In this document: positions 21,421-30,017 of the stretch, in pieces | Layout: each line of letters opens with the position of its first letter | Numbering within the stretch: the first letter of the stretch is position 1 | Source: Robertmurraya kyonggiensis | Lineage (GTDB): Bacteria > Bacillota > Bacilli > Bacillales > Cytobacillaceae | Direction of reading: 5' to 3' | Assembly: GCF_005116465.1 (NCBI RefSeq) | Contig: NZ_SWBM01000001.1 | Span: 1,488,001-1,552,000, forward strand | DNA length: 64,000 bases | The notes under the pieces: generated by a model | Database searches by the model: none | Told to the model about the DNA's origin: nothing | What the model saw: the letters and a program-made list of their open reading frames with translations, nothing else | Program-made: the position numbers and the translations under genes

Positions 21421-22512
21421 ATGGGGCATAAAGTGATCTATGCTATTCATATCTATATACTTCTAATCATTTCAATTGGTTTTAGTGTTCATGTGTTAAT
21501 TATCCCCGCCCTACTATCCACCTCTGGCAGAGATGCTTGGTTAACCGTCATTCTTAGTTCCATACCATTGTCCCTTTGGATTCTATTTGTTTTTTATATT
21601 TACAAGAAACTAACCAACCATGAAGATTTTTTTTCATTATTAGTACAAACATGTGCACATAAATGGATCCGTATCGTTCTCACTTTTGTTCTGGGGTCCT
21701 ATTTCTTACTAACCGCTTTCATTACACTTAAATTTACTTTATTTTGGGCTAAAGGAAATTACATTTTTGATAGCCCTAATTTTATCATTTTGTTATTGTT
21801 CACAATTATATGCTTCTATTCAACATGGAAAGGATTGCGAACGATTAGTACAATCGCATTTCTAGTACTGCCTTTTGTTTCGTTTTTTGGATTCTTAGTT
21901 GGGATTGGAAATGCTCCGAACAAGAATTACGAATTACTTTTTCCCCTATTCGAGAATGGATTTAGCGATTTTTTGCACGGATTTATTTATTCATGTGCGG
22001 GTTTATTTGAAATCATATTACTATTGTTTATAACTCCTTTTATCAAAGATAAATTAAAAATAAAGTGGGTAGTCTGCGTTGGAATCATTCTTCTTTGTTT
22101 AATCCTCGGACCATTAATGGGAGCTCTAGCTGAATTTGGTCCATATGAAGCAGCAAAAATGAGCAATCCTGTTTATGAGCAGTGGAGACTTCTAAAAATC
22201 GGCGAACTTATTACTCGTCTAGATTTTCTCTCTATTTTCCAATGGCTTTCAGGGGCCTTTGTTCGGATTAGTTTATCCATGTTTATTGCGGAGAGGATAT
22301 TTATGTATGGTAGAAACAAAAAATGGGTTCTACCCATTCTCTATCTAATTCTATTTACGAGCGCATGTGTTCCATGGGAAGCAACTTCATTTCTATTTTT
22401 TTTGAAAACTTATTTTTTTCCAATAAGCCTTATATTTCAAATCGGTATCTTACTATTGTTCTTACTTTTGATTCATTTGAAAGGTGTTCCATATGAAAAA
22501 AATACCAACTAA
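21421..22512 (+). CDS. Spore germinant receptor subunit B (GerAB family)
   Basis: Integral membrane subunit of a nutrient germinant receptor in the spore inner membrane. It belongs to the amino-acid-permease-like GerAB family: about ten hydrophobic segments, 363 residues from this start. I chose ATG 21421 because AAGGTGG lies 6 bases upstream; an earlier ATG at 21352 has no ribosome site. It is first in a B-A-C operon and overlaps the next gene by 20 bases. Expression is expected in the forespore. The germinant is unknown. Confidence 0.9.
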   Translation: MGHKVIYAIHIYILLIISIGFSVHVLIIPALLSTSGRDAWLTVILSSIPLSLWILFVFYIYKKLTNHEDFFSLLVQTCAHKWIRIVLTFVLGSYFLLTAFITLKFTLFWAKGNYIFDSPNFIILLLFTIICFYSTWKGLRTISTIAFLVLPFVSFFGFLVGIGNAPNKNYELLFPLFENGFSDFLHGFIYSCAGLFEIILLLFITPFIKDKLKIKWVVCVGIILLCLILGPLMGALAEFGPYEAAKMSNPVYEQWRLLKIGELITRLDFLSIFQWLSGAFVRISLSMFIAERIFMYGRNKKWVLPILYLILFTSACVPWEATSFLFFLKTYFFPISLIFQIGILLLFLLLIHLKGVPYEKNTN

Positions 22513-23950
22513 CCATATAAAAGTGATAATAGAACAATTAAATATTTGGTTTGAAGGCTCTTCAGATATCGTGATACTAAAAAAAACGTATCACGATATT
22601 ACATTGAATTTTATGTACTGCCCGCAATTGGTAGATATGAAATATATAAATGAATTTGTTTATCCAGCCATTAACAAAATCTGGAAACAGTATGGCACCT
22701 TAAATTTTGAATTAGCAAGCACTGTACTTGAACTAAGTAGGTTAACGAATTGGGATAAGGCAAAAAAAGGAATAGAGGAAAAGCTATTCTCTGGTGAATT
22801 ACTCCTTTTTAGTCGTGAATTAGAAGAACTTATGTTTATTCCTGTGTCAAAATTTCCAAAGAGAAGTCCCGAAGAGTCTAATTTAGAATCCTCGATTAGA
22901 GGCCCAAGGGATGGATTAGTAGAGAACATTTCGGATAATATGGCACTCATCCGTCAAAGGTTAAAGACTTCGTCCTTTAAAAGTATTGAATACTCCATTG
23001 GCGAAAGAAGTAGAACAAAAATCCTATTACTCTACATTGATGATATTATAAATCCATCTATTTTAGATACCATCAAAGATAGAATGGATAACATAAATGT
23101 TGATATTATAATTAGCAGTTATCAGATTGAGGAGATCATTTCTGATAAAACTTTCACTCTATTTCCCTTATTGGATAATTCAGGCAGACCGGACTTAGTT
23201 GTTCAATCTTTAATCCAGGGGAGATTTGTCATCTTAGTAGATGGAAATCCAACTTGTTTGATTGGGCCCACAAATTATATTCAATCTTTATTTTCGCCAG
23301 AGGATTTACACGACAGTTTTTTCTACATCAGTACAGTGAGAATATTAAGATTAATCGCACTATTTACGACAATTTTCTTACCTGGATTCTATATTTCCTT
23401 AATATCCTTTCAAATAGATCAGCTTCCATATTCACTTGTCGCAACAATATCAGTTTCTAGATTGGGCCTACCGGTGTCTGCTCCTTTGGAAACATTGCTA
23501 ATGCTTATATTATTTGAATTATTTAAGGAAGCTGGGGTTCGTCTTCCAAAACCTGTCGGGCAGACAGTCGCTGTACTTGGTGGATTATTTATTGGTGATG
23601 CGGCTATTCGTGCGGGTCTTACCTCACCTTCTTGTTTAGTAATTATCTCGATTACTGTCATTTCGGGTTATATCCTGATCAATCAAACACTGTCAAACAA
23701 CATTGTATTATTTCGATATTTCGTATTAATATTCTCTGCTCTATTTGGACTATATGGATTCTTTATTGCTCTCTTCTTAATCATTACAGAATTGGTTTCT
23801 TTAGAGAGTTTTGGTCAACCATATTTTTCAAACCTTTCAAGACACAATTTTGAAGGTATCATACAGAATCTTTTGAGATTACCTTATCGATATATGAAAA
23901 AACGGAACGTTTCATTTAAACCTATTGATAGCGATAGACAAAAGGAGTAA
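22493..23950 (+). CDS. Spore germinant receptor subunit A (GerAA family)
   Basis: 485-residue A subunit. A soluble N-terminal half (about 1-270) is followed by about five membrane segments with the conserved GLPVSAPLETLLMLILFELFKEAG region and GQTVAVLGGLFIGDAA. ATG 22493 has AAAGGTG 6 bases upstream; a GTG three codons earlier falls in that ribosome site. It sits between the B and C subunits of the same receptor. Confidence 0.93.
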   Translation: MKKIPTNHIKVIIEQLNIWFEGSSDIVILKKTYHDITLNFMYCPQLVDMKYINEFVYPAINKIWKQYGTLNFELASTVLELSRLTNWDKAKKGIEEKLFSGELLLFSRELEELMFIPVSKFPKRSPEESNLESSIRGPRDGLVENISDNMALIRQRLKTSSFKSIEYSIGERSRTKILLLYIDDIINPSILDTIKDRMDNINVDIIISSYQIEEIISDKTFTLFPLLDNSGRPDLVVQSLIQGRFVILVDGNPTCLIGPTNYIQSLFSPEDLHDSFFYISTVRILRLIALFTTIFLPGFYISLISFQIDQLPYSLVATISVSRLGLPVSAPLETLLMLILFELFKEAGVRLPKPVGQTVAVLGGLFIGDAAIRAGLTSPSCLVIISITVISGYILINQTLSNNIVLFRYFVLIFSALFGLYGFFIALFLIITELVSLESFGQPYFSNLSRHNFEGIIQNLLRLPYRYMKKRNVSFKPIDSDRQKE

Positions 23951-23953
23951 TGT

Positions 23954-25069
23954 ATGAAAAAAAATCTGCTAGTTATCGTAATATGTTTTGAACTTTTTAT
24001 CGTGATTGGATGCGGTGCAAAAGAAATTCAAAGTCAAACGTATGTTACGTGTCTAGGGATAGATTTCACAAATGGAGAATTTATTGTCTATACTCAAGCA
24101 TTAAATTTTTCAAATATAGCTAAACAAGAAGGTACCACTTCGTTGCAAGACGTCGCCTCTATATTTGTTGGAGAATCAAAAGCAAAAACCATACAAGCAG
24201 CACTTAACAATTTAGAACAAAAGGCAGCATTGCCATTTTATTACGGGCATGTGAATGCCATTCTTTTAAGTGAAAATGTTATAAAAGATAAAATGGAATC
24301 TGTTATTGAATTTATAGCACAAAATCCTTTTCTAAGATACAATCTATGGCTTTTTGGTACCCAACAAGATGTCAGAGAAATTTTATTAGGGGAAAGTTTT
24401 TTTAACTTTCCATCCATATATACAATCCTTCATAATCCAAAGGCACTTACAAAAAATTCTTTTTATATTCCAATTGAAGAATACAATAAATTTATATCCA
24501 CCTACTATCAACCCATAGGCACTTATATCATTCCTTCACTTTCCTTAGATGATACCAATTTCTCTGAGGATGATAAGAAGATAAATATTTCTGTTGTTAC
24601 GGGAGGATTTTCTTTTTCTCAGCAAAAATACAAAGGCTGGGTAGATAAAGAAGAGTTAGTTGGACTAAAGTGGTTAGACAAAAATTCCACCAATATCCCC
24701 CTTTCTCTATTTGAAGAAAAAGTTAGTATGATTATTCAAAATCCCAAAACAAAAGTTGAGGTCATCAATGGTCCGAAACCTACCTATCGTTTAATTGTTA
24801 AAATACATTCACTTTTAGTACAAAATGAAGGAAATATTAGCAATAAAAAAATCAAAATAGAATTAGAAGATAGAATTAAGAATGAAATTCTAAAAACATT
24901 GGAGAAAAGTGAAGCGATTAAAACAGACCTATTAAATATTAGTGAATCAGCATACCGGCATCATTTAACGCAATGGGATAAAAGCACAATTAATTCATTT
25001 AGCAAGGGATCAATAGAAGATATCGAAGTAAGAATTCATATTGTTGAAAGTATTAATTACAAACGGTAG
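23954..25069 (+). CDS. Spore germinant receptor subunit C lipoprotein (GerAC family)
   Basis: Lipoprotein subunit, 371 residues. The signal peptide ends in the lipobox IGC (Cys about residue 20), followed by the GerAC pattern (VTCLGIDF, LNFSNIAKQEG, SKAKTIQAA, ALPFYYGHVNAILLSE). Starts 3 bases after the A subunit stop with AAAGGAG ahead. Last gene of the operon; no obvious plus-strand terminator follows before the next hairpin. Confidence 0.92.
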   Translation: MKKNLLVIVICFELFIVIGCGAKEIQSQTYVTCLGIDFTNGEFIVYTQALNFSNIAKQEGTTSLQDVASIFVGESKAKTIQAALNNLEQKAALPFYYGHVNAILLSENVIKDKMESVIEFIAQNPFLRYNLWLFGTQQDVREILLGESFFNFPSIYTILHNPKALTKNSFYIPIEEYNKFISTYYQPIGTYIIPSLSLDDTNFSEDDKKINISVVTGGFSFSQQKYKGWVDKEELVGLKWLDKNSTNIPLSLFEEKVSMIIQNPKTKVEVINGPKPTYRLIVKIHSLLVQNEGNISNKKIKIELEDRIKNEILKTLEKSEAIKTDLLNISESAYRHHLTQWDKSTINSFSKGSIEDIEVRIHIVESINYKR

Positions 25070-25103
25070 AGCAATTGGGGACGTCTAAAATAGTCTTTAC
25101 ACT

Positions 25104-25136
25104 CAAAAAAGATCAAATCATCATGTGATTTGATCT
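25104..25136 (-). terminator. Terminator after a 51-residue unknown gene
   Basis: AGATCAAATC/GATTTGATCT hairpin followed on the minus strand by TTTTTTGAG. It fits the minus-strand small gene ending at 25174; on the plus strand there is no T run. Confidence 0.8.
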
Positions 25137-25173
25137 GCAAAATTCGTGTTTTTCATTGGTTTAAGGGAACTAC

Positions 25174-25329
25174 TTATTCATCAGTAGTCCCTTCTTCCTT
25201 ATTCAATTCCATTTCATCACGCATCCGTTCTTCTTCCTCATCCACACTAATTCTGGCAATTTGCTCAACTAATTGGTGATGAACAAGGTCCATATCTTCT
25301 TGGCAATGGAACGGTTCTTTTTTATCCAT
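25174..25329 (-). CDS. Unknown acidic 51-residue protein
   Basis: Small gene with a strong start: AAGGAGTG is about 8 bases before ATG (25327-25329). The product begins MDKKEPFHCQEDMDLVHHQL and continues with a Glu-rich helix (DEEEERMRDEMELNKEE). It is very acidic, with one Cys and no membrane segment. A good terminator follows. I do not recognise the family. Monocistronic, between the germination operon (convergent) and another unknown gene. Confidence 0.7.
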   Translation of the reverse strand: MDKKEPFHCQEDMDLVHHQLVEQIARISVDEEEERMRDEMELNKEEGTTDE

Positions 25330-25399
25330 TTTGGACACTCCTTAAGAGCTTTTTTTATATGTTTTCCAAAATGATTTTAAGTATGCGAACGTCATTTGT

Positions 25400-25987
25400 T
25401 TAAGCGAATTTAATACCAATTAATTGAGAAATGGCTTTGCAGAACTTTGCCCAATCCCTCGGAAAGGCTTGAAGTCCTTCGCTTTCATAGACCATTCCCT
25501 TTGTTTTTAGGTGAACGGACCAACAAGTACCATCTAAGACGAGTGATTCCGGTTGGTAATCTCGCTCCCAATTCCATATATTCAAGCGGATAATTTCCTT
25601 TTTAAATTGTTCAACATCTCCAATGTAAACTGTTTTTTCTTTATCTACAGCTACCTTCTTGTCAATATTCCATTCAAAAAGATAAAAACGATTATGAATA
25701 AAATCTACAGCCACTTTATAAGTTGGTCCCGGGAACTTTCCGATCATCGCTGTTAACGTAATCAGTTCTTTTTCTTCTCGAATCGAGACGATATTATCCG
25801 CTACAGAAAATAAATCTTTCTTTCTACTGACAACAGATTTCACATGGGAAATTTGAACAGGTTTCTCTCTCTCATTTTTTATGAAGCTTATCTCGTTCAT
25901 TTCATCGCAGATGGAATCAAAGGAAGCTGGTCCACTTTTTTCTATGATGTCTAATATAATTTCATACATATTCATGTTCAAACCCAT
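25400..25987 (-). CDS. Unknown protein with a possible winged-helix N-terminus
   Basis: About 195 residues, no signal peptide or membrane segment. The first 80 residues (MYEIILDIIEKSGPASFDSICDEMNE..HVKSVVSRKKDLFSVADNIVSI) look like a HARE-HTH/RpoE-delta-like winged helix, which is inference. The rest contains DGTCWSVHLKTKG and FPRDWAKFCKAI, a pattern I have seen in uncharacterised Bacillus proteins. The start is ambiguous: ATG 25987 sits directly on AAAGGA, while a TTG at 25981 has it at about 6 bases and ATG 25975 at 12. Confidence 0.7.
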   Translation of the reverse strand: MGLNMNMYEIILDIIEKSGPASFDSICDEMNEISFIKNEREKPVQISHVKSVVSRKKDLFSVADNIVSIREEKELITLTAMIGKFPGPTYKVAVDFIHNRFYLFEWNIDKKVAVDKEKTVYIGDVEQFKKEIIRLNIWNWERDYQPESLVLDGTCWSVHLKTKGMVYESEGLQAFPRDWAKFCKAISQLIGIKFA

Positions 25988-26144
25988 TCCTTTAAAATGA
26001 TATGGTTAGAGAATTTTTCTTATAGCTTGTTAAAATTATAAATCATTTTTTCTTTTTTGACTGTAACAAACTGCACGAATTTAAAAAAGTCTATTACATA
26101 ATTTGTTTTTCGAAAAACAACCCTATTGAATAGGAGGTGCAGAA

Positions 26145-26330
26145 TTGAAAACAAATAAAAAAGATATTCCAGACTTTAGACAACTAGAAGATCGGGTGAT
26201 TGCGAATCCTTCCCCTGAGCCAATGCTCGTTATCAAAACCAATCTTGATCCAAAGGATTCCACTGAAAATAACCCTTATCTTCAAAATGTAGCAAAAGAT
26301 AAAGAAGAAGTTAAAGAATTCTTCGAATAA
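26145..26330 (+). CDS. Unknown hydrophilic 61-residue protein
   Basis: Starts at TTG 26145 with AGGAGG 7 bases upstream and ends ahead of a terminator at 26362. The product is charged, Pro- and Asn-rich (IPDFRQLEDRVIANPSPEP, NPYLQNVAKDKEE) and has no membrane segment. I do not recognise it. It precedes the ECF sigma operon but is separated from it by the terminator. Confidence 0.65.
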   Translation: MKTNKKDIPDFRQLEDRVIANPSPEPMLVIKTNLDPKDSTENNPYLQNVAKDKEEVKEFFE

Positions 26331-26361
26331 TGATATATTGGTAAAAAGGCACGATTATAAC

Positions 26362-26410
26362 GACAACTGATGCTCTCAAAAATACTTTCATTGAGATATC
26401 AGTTGTTTTT
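26362..26410 (+). terminator. Terminator after the 61-residue gene
   Basis: ACAACTGAT..CTC pairs with GAG..ATCAGTTGT across a loop of about 18 bases and is followed by TTTTTATTTA. Confidence 0.75.
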
Positions 26411-26453
26411 ATTTATGAGATCAATAAATATTTTTTCAAAAAAACTTTTTATT

Positions 26454-26484
26454 TGAGCAAACTTTTCTTACCTACTCGCGGTAT
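26454..26484 (+). promoter_or_regulatory. Candidate autoregulated ECF promoter
   Basis: TGAGCAAAC (26454-26462), 16 bases, then CGGTAT (26479-26484) resembles the AAC/CGTA architecture of Bacillus ECF sigma promoters. It is 54 bases before the sigma gene. ECF operons are often self-activated. The match is partial. Confidence 0.35.
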
Positions 26485-26537
26485 TAATTAATAGAAATGC
26501 ATTTCGAACAAATCCTGGGAGGAGTGAAACCATTCAC

Positions 26538-27071
26538 ATGGACGCAGCAATGCTTCAAAAAATCATAAATGGCGATAAGGAAGCTTTTCGCAACTTTTAC
26601 AATCAACAAATTGATAAGGCTTTACGCGTTGCAATATTAATTACGAAAAATCGCGAGCTTGCAAAGGAAGCAACACAAGAAACCTTTATAAGAGTGTATA
26701 AAAACCTCTCTTCTTTCGATTCAAGCAGACCATTCGAACCGTGGTTTTATCGGATATTGACCAATGAGTGTAATCGCATTTTAAAAAAGGAATCAAAGAC
26801 AACTCACCTACCTGATTATGCGGAGGCAGAGTTAAAAGATACTTCGATTAGTACTAAAGATTTTTCCGAACTTGATGAGGCAATTCAGTCGTTAAGTGAC
26901 CTCTATCGAATACCTATTGTCTTAAAATACTTGAAGGGTTTTTCTGAAAAGGATATTTCAGTTGCTCTTGAAACGAATTTGAACACGATTAAGTCCCGAT
27001 TGCACAAAGGCAGAGCCCTATTGAAGGACTATTTAATAGAGTTAGAGGATAGGGGGAAAAAGCATGTATAA
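26538..27071 (+). CDS. ECF-subfamily RNA polymerase sigma factor
   Basis: 177-residue alternative sigma factor. Region 2 is at about 5-75 (AFRNFYNQQIDKALRVAI, EATQETFIRVYKNL, PWFYRILTNEC) and region 4 at about 115-170 (PIVLKYLKGFSEKDIS, LNTIKSRLHKGRALLKDYL). There is no extra domain. GGGAGGAG lies 13 bases from ATG, slightly far. It overlaps the next gene, a membrane anti-sigma protein, by 8 bases, the usual ECF arrangement. The stimulus cannot be read from sequence; I could not assign it to SigW, SigM, SigV or SigX. Confidence 0.92.
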   Translation: MDAAMLQKIINGDKEAFRNFYNQQIDKALRVAILITKNRELAKEATQETFIRVYKNLSSFDSSRPFEPWFYRILTNECNRILKKESKTTHLPDYAEAELKDTSISTKDFSELDEAIQSLSDLYRIPIVLKYLKGFSEKDISVALETNLNTIKSRLHKGRALLKDYLIELEDRGKKHV

Positions 27072-27816
27072 CAACGACGTAGATAAAAAAATTGAGGAGC
27101 GCCTAGCGGAAATGTCAAACTTCGATGCAAAAGATAAAGCTGATATTTGGGAAGCCATAGAACAAGAATTATTTACAGTAGATAATAAGGGAGTCGTTAA
27201 AATGAAACCGAAAAAGAAAAGATGGGGAATCCTTGTAGCCGCTGCCGCAGCAATGGTACTTGCTTTTGGCTCACAAACTGAAACGGGCAGCGCACTTGTT
27301 GATAAAGTTAAGGAAATGTTTGAACCTGAGAAAGATGTGCAGATCGAAATTGAAGGGGATAAAGAAGATACAAATCTACAACTAAATGAAGGGAAAGAAG
27401 CAGATTACGTTATTTATGTAGATGAAGAACGTTACGTGATGAACAAGACTGAAACTGGCGATGTCATTACTACAAAAGAGCCTTTAGAAGAACGCTATCC
27501 AGAAGTTTCCATGACGATTACACAAGTAAAGGATAAAGGCACAGAAGAAGTTTATAATGAATTGAGAAATACGATTTTAGCTGTCTATCCTACCATTATT
27601 TTAGAAGAACAGGTAACAGAACCTGTTGTTGGTCAAATGTTACTTGCGAAAGAGAATGGGAACGAGTGGGATAATGAGATGACGAGAGTGTATGTAGTTG
27701 ATAATGAAGCTGGTGGTAGTTTTATCATCCAACAAAAGTACTTCTTAGAAGCCGAAGAAGGTCACGGAGCAAGATTTGATCAAATGCTAAAAGAATTCCA
27801 TATCGTCAAAGAATAA
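27064..27816 (+). CDS. Probable membrane anti-sigma factor for the preceding ECF sigma
   Basis: 250 residues: a short cytoplasmic part (about 1-52) with a helical start (DKKIEERLAEMSNFDAKDKADIWEAIEQEL), a single membrane segment (about 54-70, Ala-rich), then an acidic extracellular domain (about 75-250). GGGGG precedes the ATG, which lies inside the end of the sigma gene. The role is inferred from position and topology. I see no clear zinc (HxxxCxxC) anti-sigma motif, so this is not a ZAS-type protein. Confidence 0.78.
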   Translation: MYNNDVDKKIEERLAEMSNFDAKDKADIWEAIEQELFTVDNKGVVKMKPKKKRWGILVAAAAAMVLAFGSQTETGSALVDKVKEMFEPEKDVQIEIEGDKEDTNLQLNEGKEADYVIYVDEERYVMNKTETGDVITTKEPLEERYPEVSMTITQVKDKGTEEVYNELRNTILAVYPTIILEEQVTEPVVGQMLLAKENGNEWDNEMTRVYVVDNEAGGSFIIQQKYFLEAEEGHGARFDQMLKEFHIVKE

Positions 27817-27822
27817 TCTATC

Positions 27823-27855
27823 AAAAAAGACAGTTATCAATTGGTAACTGTCTTT
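27823..27855. terminator. Bidirectional terminator between anti-sigma and PAS-kinase genes
   Basis: AAAGACAGTTA and TAACTGTCTTT arms around a short loop, A-rich on one side and T-rich on the other. It serves two convergent operons; the kinase stop codon is at its edge. Confidence 0.85.
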
Positions 27856-28862
27856 CATATTCTTACTTCAAAAATAACCCTCGTTCCCTGCCCTACTGTC
27901 GAATTAATGTGCAATTCCCCGTTTACTGCACGTGCTCTCTCTTCCATACTGAAAAGGCCGACCCCACGGTTAATTTCATTCAAATTAAATCCTTTACCAA
28001 AATCCTCAATCATGACACGAACAGACCCATCCATCTCTCGAATCGTGACATTTGATCGGGTAGTATCTGCATATTTCCTTGCATTCGTTAAAGACTCTTG
28101 AATAATACGATAGATAGCAATTTCCTTATTAGAAGAAAGTCTATTCATAAGTGCACAATCAAAACCAACATCAATCCCATAATGCTCTGAATAACGAACC
28201 AAGTATGAGCGAATCGCAGGTACTAAACCTAAATCATCTAGAACTGAAGGACGGAGTTCCCAAGATATTTCACGGACCTCCTCAATTAATTCGGTAGCTT
28301 CCTTCTGTAACTTTTCCACAATCGGATGATCGATTTCAGTCTGTAATAGATTAATCGTGATTAGATGACTGTATAGGTTTTGTCCAATTCCATCATGTAA
28401 ATTACGCGATAAACGACGTCGCTCTTCTTCTTGGACATCAATAAGCTTAATCATCATTTTCTGAAGCTCTTCCTCTATCTTCTTCAGCTTCGTAATTTCA
28501 TATCGAATCGCTAAATATTGGTACGGTTTCCCTTTATCATCGAGAAAAGGCACAATCGTCGTGTCTACCCAATAATATTCACCATCTTTAGCACGATTGC
28601 GGATTTCACCCTTCCACACTTTCCCAGACGAAATCGTTCTCCACATCTCTTTGAAAAATTCTTTCGAGTGGTAATGGGAATTAACAATTCGATGATCAGA
28701 TCCGATTAATTCTTCCCGATTGTACTTTGAAACGGCACAAAATTTATCATTTACATATTGAATAATGCCTCTTTTATCTGTATATGCAACAATTGTTGAT
28801 TCATCCAAAGCATATTTTAAGTCACCGAGCTCATGATTCGGTTGCGACGAATGAAAGTCCAT
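27855..28862 (-). CDS. PAS-domain histidine kinase, NreB-like (HisKA_3 family)
   Basis: Sensor kinase of 335 residues, cytoplasmic. Residues about 15-130 are a PAS domain with PAC segment (YVNDKFCAVSKYNREELIG, YWVDTTIVPFLDDKGKPYQY). HisKA_3 with phosphoacceptor His is in RRLSRNLHDGIGQNLYS, and HATPase follows (IIQESLTNARKYAD, GLFSMEERA). Staphylococcal NreB has four cysteines in its PAS domain holding an iron-sulfur cluster; this PAS domain has only one Cys, so it cannot sense oxygen in that way. Start ATG 28862 follows GGAGGTGA; a TTG 15 bases earlier is inside that site. Last gene of a four-gene regulatory operon. Confidence 0.85.
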   Translation of the reverse strand: MDFHSSQPNHELGDLKYALDESTIVAYTDKRGIIQYVNDKFCAVSKYNREELIGSDHRIVNSHYHSKEFFKEMWRTISSGKVWKGEIRNRAKDGEYYWVDTTIVPFLDDKGKPYQYLAIRYEITKLKKIEEELQKMMIKLIDVQEEERRRLSRNLHDGIGQNLYSHLITINLLQTEIDHPIVEKLQKEATELIEEVREISWELRPSVLDDLGLVPAIRSYLVRYSEHYGIDVGFDCALMNRLSSNKEIAIYRIIQESLTNARKYADTTRSNVTIREMDGSVRVMIEDFGKGFNLNEINRGVGLFSMEERARAVNGELHINSTVGQGTRVIFEVRI

Positions 28863-28880
28863 CCTATTCACCTCCAAAAG

Positions 28881-29324
28881 TTATACACTAAGCGTGTCTT
28901 CGATTGATCGAGCCTGCTTAAGGACTACCTTCTTTTCTGCTTCAGATAATCCTTTTCGCACCCTCTGACCAATTAAAAAGACACCTTTGGGAACCCCATT
29001 AAAGTGGATAGGTACGGCATAAGCATATATAAGTTTCTCTGCAAGCATGATTGGATATTCTAGTGCTTTTCCAAGAATATCATGTGGAAAGTCCTCGATC
29101 GTCATGGGGCTACCTGTGGAAATCACTCTGCCGGCAATTCCCTTCCCATATCGAAGGGTGATATGCTTATATTTTTCATTTTGGTTTCCGGCCACGACAT
29201 GCCATTTTATATCCGGACCGATCTGATTTTGAAAAGCAAAACCGACAAAGTCACAGTCTACATCATGTAATGTCGTTACACAAATATCCATTATGTACTC
29301 GTAATGTTTTGTTTTATCAAACAT
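28881..29324 (-). CDS. nreA: GAF-domain protein, NreA-like nitrate receptor
   Basis: Single GAF domain of 147 residues (DFVGFAFQNQIGPDIKWHVVAGN, GIAGRVISTGSPMTIEDFP, YAVPIHFNGVPKGVFLIGQR). In staphylococci NreA binds nitrate and modulates NreB. The identification rests on the fold, size and position between an NreC-type regulator and an NreB-type kinase beside narK. AAAGGA precedes the ATG. It ends 18 bases before the PAS-kinase gene. Confidence 0.75.
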   Translation of the reverse strand: MFDKTKHYEYIMDICVTTLHDVDCDFVGFAFQNQIGPDIKWHVVAGNQNEKYKHITLRYGKGIAGRVISTGSPMTIEDFPHDILGKALEYPIMLAEKLIYAYAVPIHFNGVPKGVFLIGQRVRKGLSEAEKKVVLKQARSIEDTLSV

Positions 29325-29336
29325 TTATATCTTCCT

Positions 29337-29990
29337 TTACATTCCATAACCTAGTAGCCCTTTTTTCAAAGCAAATGCTACGAGTTCTGGTCTTGTCTTC
29401 ATTTGTAGCTTTTCCATTAAATTCCCTTTATGGGTCTCCACTGTTTTCACACTGATAGATAACTTTTCGCCAATTTCCTTGTTAGAATATCCTTTTGCAA
29501 TTAAAGTGAGTACTTCTCTTTCCCGATCCGATAATAAATTGAAATGGTCTACCTCACCGTCTCGAATTCCGATTAAATACTCTTCCATTAATCTCTTCGT
29601 TGCAGAAGGATGAAGATAAGCATTTCCTTTTGAGACGGATTGAATGGCTTGAATAAGTTCATCATGAGGGGCACTTTTTAAAATACATCCCGAGGCTCCA
29701 GCCTGAATAGCTCTAAATAAATATTCTTCGTCATCATGCATCGTTAAAATTAGAATGGCTACATTCGGCAGTTGTTTTTTGATTTCTGAAGTAGCTGATA
29801 GACCATCTTTACCGTGGGGCATACTTAAATCCATGACAATAACATTTGGATTTAACTCATGAGCCTTTTCTATTCCTTCATTTCCTTCGGAAGCCTCGCC
29901 GACGACCTCCATTTCAGCATGATTATTAAGCAACATTTTTAAGCCCATTCTCACAACAGCATGATCATCGACTAGCAAAATTTTAATCAA
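29337..29990 (-). CDS. nreC: NarL/LuxR-type response regulator, NreC-like
   Basis: 217-residue regulator: receiver domain (KILLVDDHAVVRMGLK, Asp in VIVMDLSMP) and a C-terminal LuxR helix-turn-helix (LSDREREVLTLIAKGYSNKEIGEKLSISVKTV). Start is TTG at 29990, with AAGGAGG 7 bases upstream. The gene lies between two HisKA_3 kinases and the GAF protein and next to the nitrate operon, so it likely activates that operon; the tandem palindromes at 37268-37305 are candidate sites. Confidence 0.85.
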   Translation of the reverse strand: MIKILLVDDHAVVRMGLKMLLNNHAEMEVVGEASEGNEGIEKAHELNPNVIVMDLSMPHGKDGLSATSEIKKQLPNVAILILTMHDDEEYLFRAIQAGASGCILKSAPHDELIQAIQSVSKGNAYLHPSATKRLMEEYLIGIRDGEVDHFNLLSDREREVLTLIAKGYSNKEIGEKLSISVKTVETHKGNLMEKLQMKTRPELVAFALKKGLLGYGM

Positions 29991-30017
29991 GGTATTTCCT
30001 CCTTCGCTTGAAACTGG

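Noticed and set aside
24960-25080. Possible gerAC 3' extension or frameshift
   Set aside because: The frame ends at a normal family length with no sign of interruption.
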